This document shows, piece by piece, positions 1 through 9,832 of a DNA stretch of 64,000 bases. Numbering within the stretch: the first letter of the stretch is position 1; each line of letters begins with the position of its first letter. The position numbers and the translations under genes were made by a program. Under the pieces are notes generated by a model that worked only from the letters and a program-made list of their open reading frames with translations, was not told the origin of the DNA and did no database searches. This DNA comes from Pseudozobellia sp. WGM2 (lineage in GTDB: Bacteria; Bacteroidota; Bacteroidia; Flavobacteriales; Flavobacteriaceae), in NCBI RefSeq assembly GCF_017810075.1, contig NZ_JADNYK010000001.1, positions 434,001-498,000 of the forward strand, written 5' to 3'.

Positions 1-1
1 G

Positions 2-85
2 GTCGAAGAAAGAAAAAAATATAAGGATAATGATTTAGATTATCCTGAAATGAAACCTATACTATCTGAAGCCAACTTAAGGTAG
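2..85 (+). CDS. C-terminal end of an upstream gene (partial)
   Basis: An open frame enters from the left edge and ends at the TAG at 83-85, giving 27 residues. The tail is charged (ERKKYKDND, then YPEMKPILSEANLR). Such Lys/Asp-rich tails followed by a YPE motif occur at the end of sulfatase-type proteins in marine Bacteroidota loci, but this stretch is too short to name a family. It points the same way as the SusC/SusD genes and may belong to the same polysaccharide locus. The gene begins outside the window. Confidence 0.5.
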   Translation, partial: VEERKKYKDNDLDYPEMKPILSEANLR

Positions 86-96
86 CGTTAATCATA

Positions 97-696
97 TTAA
101 GCCCGAATCGTTTTAGCTTTTCTAAACCCATATAGCAAAAATAGAATAGGTTCGACATCACTATTAGCTTTCTTTCTTAAAATCGCGAAGGCTTTGGTTA
201 TATGATATTCGATAGCTTTCTTCGAAAGATTCAAATGCTCCGCAATTTCAACATTGCTAAAACCTTCTTGCTTGCTCATCAAGAATATTTTTTTGCACTT
301 TGGAGGCAGGTTTTGAATCTCTTTCTGAACTATAGATAAGAGCTTTTCGAAAAACACTTCATCTTTTTCTGTAAATCTTTCAAGCTCTTCTATATATTTT
401 TTCTCAAGGGCGGTAACCGATTTCTGTTTACGGTATTGATCGATGAACTCATTGTGAACCGATTTATATAGAAAACTTTTAATCGTAAAATCAGTTTTTA
501 AATTATGTCTTCGCTCCCATGTTCTAATAAGAACATTTTGAACAATATCTTCTGCTTGATCTTTATCGTTAACCAAACTATTGGCATAGACACAAAGCCT
601 ATGGTGATATTTTTCGACTAAGTATTCATAGGCATGCTCATTTCCGTTTTTTAAGTGCTGAATAAAAAATTCGTTGTCACTGAAATCAGTTTTCAT
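97..696 (-). CDS. ECF RNA polymerase sigma factor, FecI-like
   Basis: A 199-residue protein with the two-domain layout of extracytoplasmic-function sigma factors. Region 2 lies at about residues 15-90 and contains the QAEDIVQNVLIRTWE signature of the -10-binding helix. Region 4 lies at about 120-175 with the helix-turn-helix SNVEIAEHLNLSKKAIEYH. This is the Bacteroidota sigma-70 type normally paired with a FecR anti-sigma factor, and such a gene starts at 808 in divergent orientation. The inferred role is to transcribe the SusC/SusD operon, and perhaps downstream genes, when the receptor is occupied. The 111-bp AT-rich spacer with the FecR gene probably holds both promoters. Length is normal for the family. 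Confidence 0.93.
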   Translation of the reverse strand: MKTDFSDNEFFIQHLKNGNEHAYEYLVEKYHHRLCVYANSLVNDKDQAEDIVQNVLIRTWERRHNLKTDFTIKSFLYKSVHNEFIDQYRKQKSVTALEKKYIEELERFTEKDEVFFEKLLSIVQKEIQNLPPKCKKIFLMSKQEGFSNVEIAEHLNLSKKAIEYHITKAFAILRKKANSDVEPILFLLYGFRKAKTIRA

Positions 697-807
697 AATT
701 TAGGGAAAGGAAGTTTTAAAGCTGTTAGAATTTAAATTTATGAAAAAAATCATTAAAAAATTTAGGGTTACATAAATTATGCACGTATTAGTGATATATA
801 TCATAAT

Positions 808-1968
808 ATGAAAGAATCTGGCTTCGATAATAAAGTAGCTAAGTTTTTAACCCATTCTATTTCATCGGAAGAGCTTGATGATTTGAATCTAAAGTTGAAA
901 GATGAGGTTTATCATAAGGTATTTAGGTCCCAAATAGAAATAGATTATACCACCAGGCATATTATGAGTCGATACAACGCCGATAAGGCCAAACAGCAAT
1001 TGTTAAATAAAATTCGTCAAGATAAGCGAAGCATTAGAAGGTTGAACTTATATAGGTTCGGTAAGTATGCTGCACTAGTAGTTGTATTTTTTGGCTTAGG
1101 TTACTTGTATTGGGACCATAATTTTCGTCAGGGCAAAAGTCAAGTTGTTGCTAAGAATATCGAACAGATTACCTTAGAACTTTCCGATGGCACGGTCAAA
1201 ACCATTTCAGAAATGGGTAACGTTTCGGTACACAATAAAAATGGTAAGCGTGTAGGTCTGCAACAGGGCAACCAGCTTATCTACCATAAAGGCAATAAAG
1301 CCAAAGAGCTTGTATTTAATACTGTTAAAGTACCTTATGGAAAAAGATTTGTTCTCATACTTTCAGATGGTACCAGAGCACATTTGAATGCAGGAAGTTC
1401 ATTAAAATACCCTGTGGAGTTCATTAAGGGCCATAGTAGAAAAGTATTTTTAAACGGCGAAGGATATTTTGATGTTACAGAAGATAAATCACATCCCTTT
1501 GTAATTAATGCCAACGAATTGAATATTCAAGTTTTGGGTACGAAGTTCAATTTATCTGCATATCCTGAAGATGAGCAGATAACAACGGTACTTATTGAAG
1601 GGTCGGTAGCTTTTTATGACACCTCATCAGAATTCGATGAGAGTTCAGAACGTTTGGTTCCGGGGCATATGGCGGTATGGGAAAAACAAGATAAAACCCT
1701 CGAATTCAAAGAGGCCGATACTGATTTACATACGGGATGGATGGATGGTAAAATTATTTTCAGTCATATGCCATTTGAAGATATACTTAAAAAACTGGAG
1801 CGAAATTATAATGTTCATATAAACAATACGTATGAAGAGCTCGGCCAAGTTCGATTCAACGCAAGTTTTGATACTGAAACCATTACCCAGGTTTTTGAAG
1901 CTTTCAGTAAAAACTATCCAATGAAATTTCAAGTAAATGAAAATGAAGTAATAATTTCTAAACCCTAA
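808..1968 (+). CDS. FecR-family anti-sigma factor
   Basis: A 386-residue inner-membrane regulator. A cytoplasmic N-terminal part (1-84) would hold the sigma factor. One membrane segment spans about 86-102. The periplasmic FecR domain occupies roughly 165-275, with the family pattern LSDGTRAHLNAGSSLKYP, GEGYFDVT and VLGTKFNLSAY. A C-terminal DUF4974-type domain covers about 315-384 and ends in VIISKP. In this family the periplasmic part receives a signal from the STN domain of a TonB-dependent receptor; the next gene encodes just such a receptor. Gene order sigma (divergent), FecR, SusC, SusD is classical for Bacteroidota sugar uptake loci. The ATG at 808 gives the expected N-terminus. Confidence 0.93.
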   Translation: MKESGFDNKVAKFLTHSISSEELDDLNLKLKDEVYHKVFRSQIEIDYTTRHIMSRYNADKAKQQLLNKIRQDKRSIRRLNLYRFGKYAALVVVFFGLGYLYWDHNFRQGKSQVVAKNIEQITLELSDGTVKTISEMGNVSVHNKNGKRVGLQQGNQLIYHKGNKAKELVFNTVKVPYGKRFVLILSDGTRAHLNAGSSLKYPVEFIKGHSRKVFLNGEGYFDVTEDKSHPFVINANELNIQVLGTKFNLSAYPEDEQITTVLIEGSVAFYDTSSEFDESSERLVPGHMAVWEKQDKTLEFKEADTDLHTGWMDGKIIFSHMPFEDILKKLERNYNVHINNTYEELGQVRFNASFDTETITQVFEAFSKNYPMKFQVNENEVIISKP

Positions 1969-2104
1969 AATAAAAGCCTATGATATAAAGATGCTGTGAT
2001 TACCAATACTTTAAATCAAAAAATCGAGAAATGCTGGCACATTTCCCGATTCGGATTTAGAGTTGATTTACACTTACGTTAACCACCTAAATTTGAACAA
2101 AGAT

Positions 2105-5100
2105 ATGAAAAACCCAACCATATGGTTGAGGGAGAACATCCCTTATCCATTGAAGTTACAGCAAAAAATGAAATTCAGTATTTGTCTTTTTGCCATTATA
2201 TTTTTTCAGGCGCAAGGAAATCCGTCCTCGGCCGATACTGAAATAACCATGCAATTGCGAAATGTAACCGTAGAAAAAGTATTGCATGAGATTGAATCGT
2301 TAACCGATTTCAAAGTCTTATACAACGACAATCAAGTAAACTATAATAGAAAAGTTAGTGTCAAATATGTAAAAGCTCCTTTGATCGGTGTATTATCTGA
2401 TTTATTTGAAGGAACTACTATATCGTTTGAAATATTAGACACTCAGATTATCTTAACAAAAGCAGCTACTTCCCAACTCAACACTAAAAATGTAATTCAG
2501 CAAGAAATATCAGGAATAGTATCAGATAGTGAGGGCATGCCTTTGCCTGGTGTTTCCGTCGTTGAAAAAGGAACCACAAATGGTACCGCCACTGATTTTG
2601 ACGGTAAGTATTCTATTACTACCCAAGGGGCCAATGCAGTACTTCTATTCAGTTCGTTGGGCTTCGCTTCTAAAGAAATACCGGTGGGGCAGTCAACAGA
2701 ACTTAATGTTCAATTGGCGGAAGATTCCGAAGCTTTAGAGGAAGTTGTAGTTACAGCGCTTGGTATCAAACAAGAAACCCGAAAACTGGGTTACTCTGTC
2801 GCCAAGGTCGATGCAGAAGATGTAAATGTAAACCGTTCATCAAACTTTATGAATAGTTTACAAGGTAAGGTTGCGGGGGTCAACGTTTCCGCCTTGGGCA
2901 CAGGGCCCGGTGGTTCATCTAAGGTGCGTATTCGCGGACAATCTTCTATTTCAGGCACAAATAACCCTCTGATTGTAGTAAATGGTGTTCCTATTGATAA
3001 TACCAGTTTCGGCACCAATATAGGTAGTAGCGGGGGCAGTAGTGAACTCGGTACAAGCGATGGAGGTGTTTATTCCGATGGTGGAGATGGTTTCTCAAGT
3101 ATTAACCCCGATGATATTGAGAGTATGACCATATTAAAAGGGGCGACAGGTGCCGCTCTATACGGTTCTCGTGCCAAAGACGGGGTAATCATGATCACTA
3201 CAAAAACAAGGGGCACGGGTCAAGGTATTGGAGTCACTTATAATCTAAGTATTGCAGACCATACCCCGCTAGATTTCACTGATTATCAGTACCAATATGG
3301 TCAAGGTGAGAACGGGGTAAGACCCACATCAGCGAATCCTACATCGGGCCAATGGTCTTTTGGAGAGCGGTTTCAACCGGGTATGACTCAGGTATTGTTC
3401 GATGGTATAGAGGTACCCTACGAACCGGTTTATGATAGAATAAAAGACTTTTATCGGCACGGATTGGACATAACTAATTCCATAGGGCTTTCAGGTAATA
3501 GTGAGAAAGGTGGATATAACCTTTCAATTTCTAATTTGGAAAGTAAAGGTATTACCCCGAATAACGAGTTTCAAAGAATAAATGTTGGTTTAGGCGCGAG
3601 TTACATTTTGTCGAATAAACTATCGTTTACTACCAATATTAACTATTCCAACGAAAAAAATACCAATCCACCCAATGTAGGGCAACAAGACAATACCATT
3701 CCGGTAGCCTTGTTCAACATGGCAAATTCGATGCCGCTCGACCTTTTGAATGAAAATAAATTCGACGAAGATGGTAACGAGTTTGTGTATTCTCGGTTTA
3801 GAAATAGAACGAACCCTTATTTCACGCTTAGCGAACAATTTAATAACATTGAGCGGGATCGTATTTTCGGTAATGCCTCTTTAAAATATAATTTTTTACC
3901 CTGGCTTTTTGGTCAGGTAAGGGCAGGTCAAGATTATTGGTCTCGTGATCAGGATTATAATGGGTTTCCTACAGGTCAGGCTTCAAGACCACCTGCCCCC
4001 GAAGGCTTTGTAAACGGAACATATACTCAAGAAGTACGAAGATTTCGTGAAACCAATGTTGACTTTCTTTTATCGGCCTCTAAGGAGTTTGGTGAAGATT
4101 TCGGACTTGGTGTGAACTTCGGTGGCAATAAATTGAAAAGAACATCGAAATTGAATCGCGTAAACGTTACCGATTTCGTTATTCGAGATTTGTATACCGT
4201 ACAAAATGGTCGTGTTAAAGACCCCATTTATAACTTATCTGAAAGATTGGTAAACTCGTTGTATGGATCTGTAGACCTTTCTTTCAAAGATACTTACTAT
4301 TTGAGTGGTACTATGCGAAACGACTGGTTTTCAACTCTAGCTCCCGAGAATAGAAGTATACTTTATCCATCGGTATCTGCTAGTTATGTATTTTCAAATA
4401 CTATTGGAGAATCGAACTGGTTAACTTTCGGTAAACTACGTGCAGCTTATGCTGAGGTTGGCAGTGATACTGACGTACCTCCGTATTCCGATGCATTATT
4501 TTATAGTATCAACACTAATCTCTTTTCGAATTCTGAAGGGCAATTGCAGCCTGTGGCGGCACCTAACACCAATACTTTGCCCAATCCTGATTTGAAGCCT
4601 ATGCGGGTCAAAGAGACAGAAATTGGCCTAGACCTAAGAATGTTCGATTCAAGGGTGAATCTAGATTTAAGTGTGTATCGAAAGTCCACATTTGATCAAA
4701 TCATTCCAGCACAAATATCAAATTCTTCCGGTTTTGTAAGTACGCTAATCAATAGTGGAGAGAGTAGAAGTGATGGTGTCGAGGCTTTATTGAGCTTGGT
4801 TCCTGTACGAACAGAAGATTTTCAATGGGATTTGACCTTAAATACATCTTACAATAAAACAAAGGTAATCAGTTTGCTTTCTGACACAGCAGGGGAGAGC
4901 ATTGTTGTAGGTACTCATGCGTTTAACGGTTTCCTTTATCAGGTTGTGGGTGAAGAAATTGGTCAATTGGCTGGTTTCGGATATAAGTTTGACGACCAAG
5001 GAAGGCAGATTTTTGCTGATGATGGTAGGCCTCTACGTTCAGATGATATCGTTTTCTTCGGAAGCGCTTTGCCAAAATGGGTGGGCGGTATCACCAACAG

Positions 5101-5593
5101 TTTCAAGTATAAAAACTTCAATGCCTCTTTCTTGATAGATTTTAAATTGGGAGGAAAAATGATTTCCGGAACCAATTTCAATGCAACACGTCACGGACTT
5201 CATAAAATGACTTTGGAAGGCAGGGAAGGAGGAGTTGTTGGAGATGGAGTAAACCAAGCTGGTGAAACCAACACTGTAGCTACACCTGCTCAGACATACT
5301 GGGAGGTAGTTAGATCACAGCAGCTTATAGAACCTATAGTTTATGATAGTGGTTATTGGAAATTCAGACAGTTGAATATAGGTTATGACTTTGGCGACCT
5401 ACTATCAGATAACAGCTTTTTCAGTGGTGTAACTATGAGTTTGTTTGCGAATAATGTTTTCATTATCAAAAAATGGGTTCCGAACATTGATCCCGACTCT
5501 TTCGGGTACAGTTCCGATAATGTGTCTGGGCTTGAATCTACTGGTGTACCGACCACCAGAAGTATAGGATTGAACCTTAATTGCAAATTTTAA
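2105..5593 (+). CDS. SusC/RagA-family TonB-linked outer membrane receptor with STN signalling domain
   Basis: An outer-membrane transporter for oligosaccharides, energised by TonB. I chose the ATG at 2105 over the one at 2063 because the resulting protein (1162 residues) starts with a charged leader and then a Sec signal (around residues 22-38), as usual for STN-bearing SusC proteins. The STN domain follows at about 46-119, a carboxypeptidase-D-like beta sandwich at about 134-212 (GVSVVEKGTTNGTATDFDG), the sequence LEEVVVTALG typical of the SusC TonB-box region, then the plug (GPGGSSKVRIRGQSS, MTILKGATGAALYGSRAKDG) and a beta barrel ending in LNLNCKF with a terminal aromatic residue. The STN domain and upstream FecR/FecI genes predict trans-envelope signalling. 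The substrate cannot be read from sequence. Confidence 0.95.
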   Translation: MKNPTIWLRENIPYPLKLQQKMKFSICLFAIIFFQAQGNPSSADTEITMQLRNVTVEKVLHEIESLTDFKVLYNDNQVNYNRKVSVKYVKAPLIGVLSDLFEGTTISFEILDTQIILTKAATSQLNTKNVIQQEISGIVSDSEGMPLPGVSVVEKGTTNGTATDFDGKYSITTQGANAVLLFSSLGFASKEIPVGQSTELNVQLAEDSEALEEVVVTALGIKQETRKLGYSVAKVDAEDVNVNRSSNFMNSLQGKVAGVNVSALGTGPGGSSKVRIRGQSSISGTNNPLIVVNGVPIDNTSFGTNIGSSGGSSELGTSDGGVYSDGGDGFSSINPDDIESMTILKGATGAALYGSRAKDGVIMITTKTRGTGQGIGVTYNLSIADHTPLDFTDYQYQYGQGENGVRPTSANPTSGQWSFGERFQPGMTQVLFDGIEVPYEPVYDRIKDFYRHGLDITNSIGLSGNSEKGGYNLSISNLESKGITPNNEFQRINVGLGASYILSNKLSFTTNINYSNEKNTNPPNVGQQDNTIPVALFNMANSMPLDLLNENKFDEDGNEFVYSRFRNRTNPYFTLSEQFNNIERDRIFGNASLKYNFLPWLFGQVRAGQDYWSRDQDYNGFPTGQASRPPAPEGFVNGTYTQEVRRFRETNVDFLLSASKEFGEDFGLGVNFGGNKLKRTSKLNRVNVTDFVIRDLYTVQNGRVKDPIYNLSERLVNSLYGSVDLSFKDTYYLSGTMRNDWFSTLAPENRSILYPSVSASYVFSNTIGESNWLTFGKLRAAYAEVGSDTDVPPYSDALFYSINTNLFSNSEGQLQPVAAPNTNTLPNPDLKPMRVKETEIGLDLRMFDSRVNLDLSVYRKSTFDQIIPAQISNSSGFVSTLINSGESRSDGVEALLSLVPVRTEDFQWDLTLNTSYNKTKVISLLSDTAGESIVVGTHAFNGFLYQVVGEEIGQLAGFGYKFDDQGRQIFADDGRPLRSDDIVFFGSALPKWVGGITNSFKYKNFNASFLIDFKLGGKMISGTNFNATRHGLHKMTLEGREGGVVGDGVNQAGETNTVATPAQTYWEVVRSQQLIEPIVYDSGYWKFRQLNIGYDFGDLLSDNSFFSGVTMSLFANNVFIIKKWVPNIDPDSFGYSSDNVSGLESTGVPTTRSIGLNLNCKF

Positions 5594-5604
5594 AGGAGAA
5601 CATC

Positions 5605-7137
5605 ATGAAAAATATATGGAATAGATTTTTGACCCTCACTTTTTTGTTTGTGGTCATATCATGCGATAAGAATTTTGACGAAATCAATACCAATACGGTA
5701 GACCCTACCAGTGATAGTGTAGACCCCATTTTTTTATTGAACAATGCTATTATAAATACTTCCTTTTCAAATGCGCAATTGATTTATGATATGGGAGTAG
5801 TGCAGCAAATAATTTCACCGAACTCTGGTGTACTTACCGGTGCCAATTACAACCAAGATAACCGAGATGTTACCGATGATCATTGGGTGAAGTATTATGA
5901 AAACGTCATTAAGAATACAGGAGATATTATTGGGCAGTTACAGGCCGAAGATGCCCCCGACCGGCCTAACCTGCTTCACATGACCAGATTGGTACAGGCG
6001 CTAGCATTTATGATTCTGACTGATGAGTATGGTGATATACCCTATTCGGAAGCGGGTAAAGGCATAACCGAGCAAATCGTTCTGCCGATTTATGACACTC
6101 AAGAAGCAATTTATACCGATTTGATCAAAGAGGTAAAAGAGGCAACCAGTGGCCTAAGTGAAAGTGCGCCTGCCGAAAACGGGGAAGTTTTGTATTCTGG
6201 CGATATCGCCAAGTGGAAGCGATTTGGTAACTCTCTGCTGTTGAGATTGGGTATGCACCTAACTGAAGTAAATCCTGCACTGGCAGAGCAAACTGTTACC
6301 GATGCATTTAATGGAGGTATCATGCAATCGAACGATGATAATTATGTAGTTCGGCACGATAGTAATTTCACGAACAATGCCGGCTCATTATTGAATTCTA
6401 CCGAAGCCAATAATTTTTATATGGTTGACACTTTCGTTGATTTTCTCTCCGATTCCAATGATCCGAGGCTAATGTCATTAGCCTTACGATTTGTGGGGGC
6501 AACCTCTGGGCCAGAACAGGTTATTGAGGCAGGCTCTAAAGATCCGGCCGACCAGGTGGGTATGCCTATGGGCTTTGATAATGGTACTATTGGAGCGGTT
6601 GCCGATAATTCAGGTTTGGCAAGCTTCTATGATTTTACACAGGTAGATCGTTTTAGAATAGCCAAGCAAACCGCCCCGATGTACATTGTTACCCATAGCC
6701 AGACCCAATTATTGTTGGCAGAAGCTACGGTACGCGGTTGGGTTGCCGGTAATGCTGAAGATTATTATAACGAAGGCGTCAGTGCTCACATGCAACTCAT
6801 GGCAGAGTATGATGAATCTGTGGCGATACCATCGGAGGATATTCAGGCCTATCTAACTGAAAATCCATACGATGCTACCAATGCGATGGAACAAATCAAT
6901 ACCCAGTATTGGGTGTCTTGCTTCTTAAACGGTCCTGAGGCATTTGCGAATTTTCGAAGAACAGGTTTTCCCGACATAGAGAGCAATCCTTACCCAGCAC
7001 AAGATATTTCTGCAGATTTCATTAATCGTTTGACCTACCCCAATTCAGAGGTAGCGACCAATAGCGAAAATCTGAATGCCGCTGTTTCTAGAATGGGTGC
7101 CGACAATTTAGAAACCGAAGTTTGGTGGGACCAATAG
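5605..7137 (+). CDS. SusD/RagB-family nutrient-binding lipoprotein
   Basis: The surface-exposed lipoprotein partner that caps the SusC barrel. The ATG at 5605 gives a lipoprotein signal with the lipobox ending VVISC at Cys20, followed by DKNFDEINTN, the standard start of SusD-like proteins. An in-frame ATG at 5581 would overlap the SusC gene and add a non-signal leader. The 510-residue protein is alpha-helical with TPR-like stretches (RLVQALAFMILTDEYGDIPY, LLLAEATVRGWV) and the family C-terminal pattern in which a long helix is followed by ANFRRTGFPDI and RLTYPNSE. It belongs to the SusD variant annotated as SusD/RagB outer-membrane lipoprotein. It begins 11 bp after the SusC stop, so the two are co-transcribed. 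Confidence 0.94.
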   Translation: MKNIWNRFLTLTFLFVVISCDKNFDEINTNTVDPTSDSVDPIFLLNNAIINTSFSNAQLIYDMGVVQQIISPNSGVLTGANYNQDNRDVTDDHWVKYYENVIKNTGDIIGQLQAEDAPDRPNLLHMTRLVQALAFMILTDEYGDIPYSEAGKGITEQIVLPIYDTQEAIYTDLIKEVKEATSGLSESAPAENGEVLYSGDIAKWKRFGNSLLLRLGMHLTEVNPALAEQTVTDAFNGGIMQSNDDNYVVRHDSNFTNNAGSLLNSTEANNFYMVDTFVDFLSDSNDPRLMSLALRFVGATSGPEQVIEAGSKDPADQVGMPMGFDNGTIGAVADNSGLASFYDFTQVDRFRIAKQTAPMYIVTHSQTQLLLAEATVRGWVAGNAEDYYNEGVSAHMQLMAEYDESVAIPSEDIQAYLTENPYDATNAMEQINTQYWVSCFLNGPEAFANFRRTGFPDIESNPYPAQDISADFINRLTYPNSEVATNSENLNAAVSRMGADNLETEVWWDQ

Positions 7138-7170
7138 CATAATAATTAATCCAAAACAACAATACCGAAA

Positions 7171-8670
7171 ATGAAGAATACACTACAAAAGATAATAGAT
7201 CAAAATAAAGTGGAAGAAAAGGCCTATGCCGATTCTTTACAGGCAGAAATTAAAAGTCCGAAGACCAGCGATGACCGAAGAAACTTTCTAAAGAAAACGG
7301 CCTTGGGAGGCATAGCGCTTTCAAGTTTTATGGGCTATTCGTTCGAAGATAGGGTCGCCGAGACAACTTCAAAAGTAAATCGTGCATCGGCACCATCAGA
7401 GTTGAAGATTACCGATATGCGCTATGTGGTGACCAATGTTATGGGAGGCACACCAATTATCAAAATAGAGACCAATCAGGGTATTCATGGTCTAGGCGAA
7501 GTTAGAGATGCGGCCGATGTAAAGTATGCCCTAATGCTCAAAAGTCGAATTCTTGGTATGAACCCTTGTAACGTTGAGAAAATCTTTAAAAGCATTAAGC
7601 AATTTGGCGGGCCATCTCGACAAGCCGGTGGTGTATGCGCCGTAGAGATGGCCTTGTGGGATCTATGCGGAAAAGCTTACAATGTTCCAGCTTGGCAACT
7701 TATGGGTGGGCGATATCGCGATAAAGTAAGACTTTATGCCGATACCCCTGAAGCTAATTCGCCTGAAGAGCAGCAGCGACTCATTGATTTTAGGGTAAAG
7801 GAACAGGGATATACTTGGTTAAAGATGGATGTCTCGATAGGCGAATTAAAAGGAAAAAAAGATACCGTAGTCAACGGTAAATTTTGGGAAGATTCGAAAG
7901 GAAGCCTGAACCAATGGGGCGACCAGAGAAATTATATGTCATATGGTAATACCATGCATCCTTTTACGCAAATTCAGATTACTGAAAAGGGATTGGAGCA
8001 TCTTCAACAAGTTGTAGAAGATGTTAGAAATATGGTGGGTTATGAAATTCCTATTTCAACAGACCATTACGGGCATTTCGATATGAACAACAATATTCGT
8101 TTGGCCAAGGCGCTTGAAAAATACCGTTTGGCCTGGTTCGAAGATATGGTACCATGGCAGTATACCGAACAATGGAAAGAGATTACTCGGTCTATTGAAA
8201 CTCCTACAACGACAGGAGAGGATATTTATCTTTTGAAAGATTTTATTCCATTGATCCATCAAAGAGCGGTAGATATCGTACACCCTGATTTGGCATCTTC
8301 CGGTGGTCTTTTAGAAACAAAGCGCATTGCCGATTATGCCGAAGAATTTGGTATAGCAATGGCTATGCATCAAGCGGGAACACCAGTATCTTTTATGGCC
8401 AATGTACATTGTGCCGCAGCTTCGCAGAACTTTTTGGCATTAGAACACCATTCTGTCGATTTGCCATGGTGGGAAGATTTGGTCACTACCGTAGGCGGCT
8501 TCAAAATGATTGATAAAGGCTTTGCTACCGTACCCTTGACGGCTCCTGGATTAGGTATAGAGCTTAATGAAGAGGTGCTGAAAAAACATATACATCCTAA
8601 AGACAAAAGTTATTTTGCCCCAACTGATAAGTGGGATGCGCTTATGTCACACGATCGTACGTATAGCTAA
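7171..8670 (+). CDS. Tat-exported enolase-superfamily (mandelate racemase/sugar-acid dehydratase-like) enzyme
   Basis: Enolase-superfamily enzymes abstract the alpha proton of a carboxylate and usually dehydrate sugar acids to 2-keto-3-deoxy acids. This 499-residue protein has the capping domain (about 78-200) and the barrel. Likely Mg ligands are Asp298 (in ISTDHYGH), Glu324 (WFEDMVPW) and Glu350 (TTTGEDIY); likely acid/base residues are His400 (AMHQAGTP) and the Lys in WLKMD. The remarkable part is an N-terminal extension with a twin-arginine motif, RRNFLKK at 36-42, then a hydrophobic stretch ending near residue 56, implying export to the periplasm. The family is normally cytoplasmic and about 380-430 residues long. 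It follows SusD by 33 bp and precedes other exported enzymes. The exact substrate is unknown; fuconate, rhamnonate, galactonate or an unsaturated sugar acid are possible. Confidence 0.85.
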   Translation: MKNTLQKIIDQNKVEEKAYADSLQAEIKSPKTSDDRRNFLKKTALGGIALSSFMGYSFEDRVAETTSKVNRASAPSELKITDMRYVVTNVMGGTPIIKIETNQGIHGLGEVRDAADVKYALMLKSRILGMNPCNVEKIFKSIKQFGGPSRQAGGVCAVEMALWDLCGKAYNVPAWQLMGGRYRDKVRLYADTPEANSPEEQQRLIDFRVKEQGYTWLKMDVSIGELKGKKDTVVNGKFWEDSKGSLNQWGDQRNYMSYGNTMHPFTQIQITEKGLEHLQQVVEDVRNMVGYEIPISTDHYGHFDMNNNIRLAKALEKYRLAWFEDMVPWQYTEQWKEITRSIETPTTTGEDIYLLKDFIPLIHQRAVDIVHPDLASSGGLLETKRIADYAEEFGIAMAMHQAGTPVSFMANVHCAAASQNFLALEHHSVDLPWWEDLVTTVGGFKMIDKGFATVPLTAPGLGIELNEEVLKKHIHPKDKSYFAPTDKWDALMSHDRTYS

Positions 8671-8749
8671 TCTTTGATGAGTTAAAGAGCAAACCATAGC
8701 ACATTAAGTTGCTAGAATTTTGTTTGAGTTGGTTTGGTTGCCGTTGGGC

Positions 8750-8773
8750 TCCCCGATTAATTTTAATCGGGGA
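8750..8773. terminator. Intergenic hairpin after the enolase-family gene
   Basis: An 11-bp perfect inverted repeat, tccccgattaa and ttaatcgggga, separated by 2 nt in the 197-bp spacer before the RraA-like gene. No T-run follows on either strand, so it may be an mRNA-stabilising or attenuating hairpin rather than an intrinsic terminator. Confidence 0.45.
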
Positions 8774-8867
8774 TGTTCAACAACTTTAGCTTCCGAACTT
8801 AAAATTTATTACATTGATCAATATTTATAAAAAACCAAGTAAACTTCGTAATACCAAATCACAAAAA

Positions 8868-9803
8868 ATGAAAATAAGATTTTTTATAGTAGCTTTTTTT
8901 GCTTTATCCACACTTGCAATTTCGGCGCAAGAAGTAGCCGCCTCAGCAGAATATATAAAACAATTGACTTCCAATTGGTCTGGTGATCGTTTCGATGACG
9001 GTAGACCTAATGTTTCCGACGCACTACTTAAACGTCTTAAAAACATCCAAATAGAAGAAGCTTGGGGGTATTTACGTCGAAAGGGGTATAATAACCAGTT
9101 TGAGGGCGAATGGAAAATTTTGCATCCTGAAAATGTAATGACCGGGCGTGTGTTGACTGCACAGTATACTCCATTGCGCCCCGATTACGAAAAATTAATA
9201 AAGGTTACCGGAGGCAAAGAAAGTCGAGATACTATCGGGGGTAGTAATTCTTGGCCGATAGAAATTTTAAGACCTGGTGACATATATGTCGCCGATGGAT
9301 ACGGTCGAATAATCGACGGTACTTTAATCGGTTCAAACTTGGGCAATGCTATTTATACCAACTCTCAAAACGGATTTATTTTTGATGGAGGCGTACGTGA
9401 TGTAGCGGGCCTATTAGATATCGAGGGATTCAATGGGTGGTATAGAGGCGAAGATCCATCGTATTTGACCGAGCAGATGTTGGCAAGCATAAACAAACCC
9501 ATACGTATAGGTAGGGTACTGGTATTGCCCGGTGATGTAGTTCTAGCCAATCGACATGGTACCATATTTATTCCGGCGCATCTCGTTGCAGAACTGGTAC
9601 TTTCTTCTGAAATAGTTGGGCTTAGAGATCAATTTGGATTTCAAAGATTAAGGGAGAAAAAATATACGCCTGGGCAAATTGATACCAAATGGACGGATAA
9701 TATTAAAGCTGACTTTGTAAAATGGTTGAAGAAAATTGATGATAACGAATTGCCCATGACTCGAAAAGAACTAGACTGGTATATGAAAGATAACGACTAC
9801 TAG
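8868..9803 (+). CDS. Exported RraA/HMG-aldolase-like protein
   Basis: I place the start at the ATG at 8868, because it gives a clean Sec signal peptide (MKIRFFIVAFFALSTLAISAQ, cleavage after about residue 21); the upstream ATG at 8814 would bury it. The mature part contains the RraA-like/4-hydroxy-4-methyl-2-oxoglutarate aldolase fold. The GGVRD motif supplies the conserved Arg and metal-binding Asp, and the family ending GDVVLANRHGTIFIPAHLV is present. Relatives with these residues perform retro-aldol cleavage of 4-hydroxy-2-keto acids to pyruvate, or decarboxylation of oxaloacetate; E. coli RraA, an RNase E inhibitor, lacks that activity. At 311 residues it carries roughly 70 extra N-terminal residues compared with typical cytoplasmic members. 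Export next to an exported dehydratase suggests a periplasmic pathway, which is an inference. Confidence 0.83.
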   Translation: MKIRFFIVAFFALSTLAISAQEVAASAEYIKQLTSNWSGDRFDDGRPNVSDALLKRLKNIQIEEAWGYLRRKGYNNQFEGEWKILHPENVMTGRVLTAQYTPLRPDYEKLIKVTGGKESRDTIGGSNSWPIEILRPGDIYVADGYGRIIDGTLIGSNLGNAIYTNSQNGFIFDGGVRDVAGLLDIEGFNGWYRGEDPSYLTEQMLASINKPIRIGRVLVLPGDVVLANRHGTIFIPAHLVAELVLSSEIVGLRDQFGFQRLREKKYTPGQIDTKWTDNIKADFVKWLKKIDDNELPMTRKELDWYMKDNDY

Positions 9804-9832
9804 TACCTAATAAACATTTACATATTATTGAA

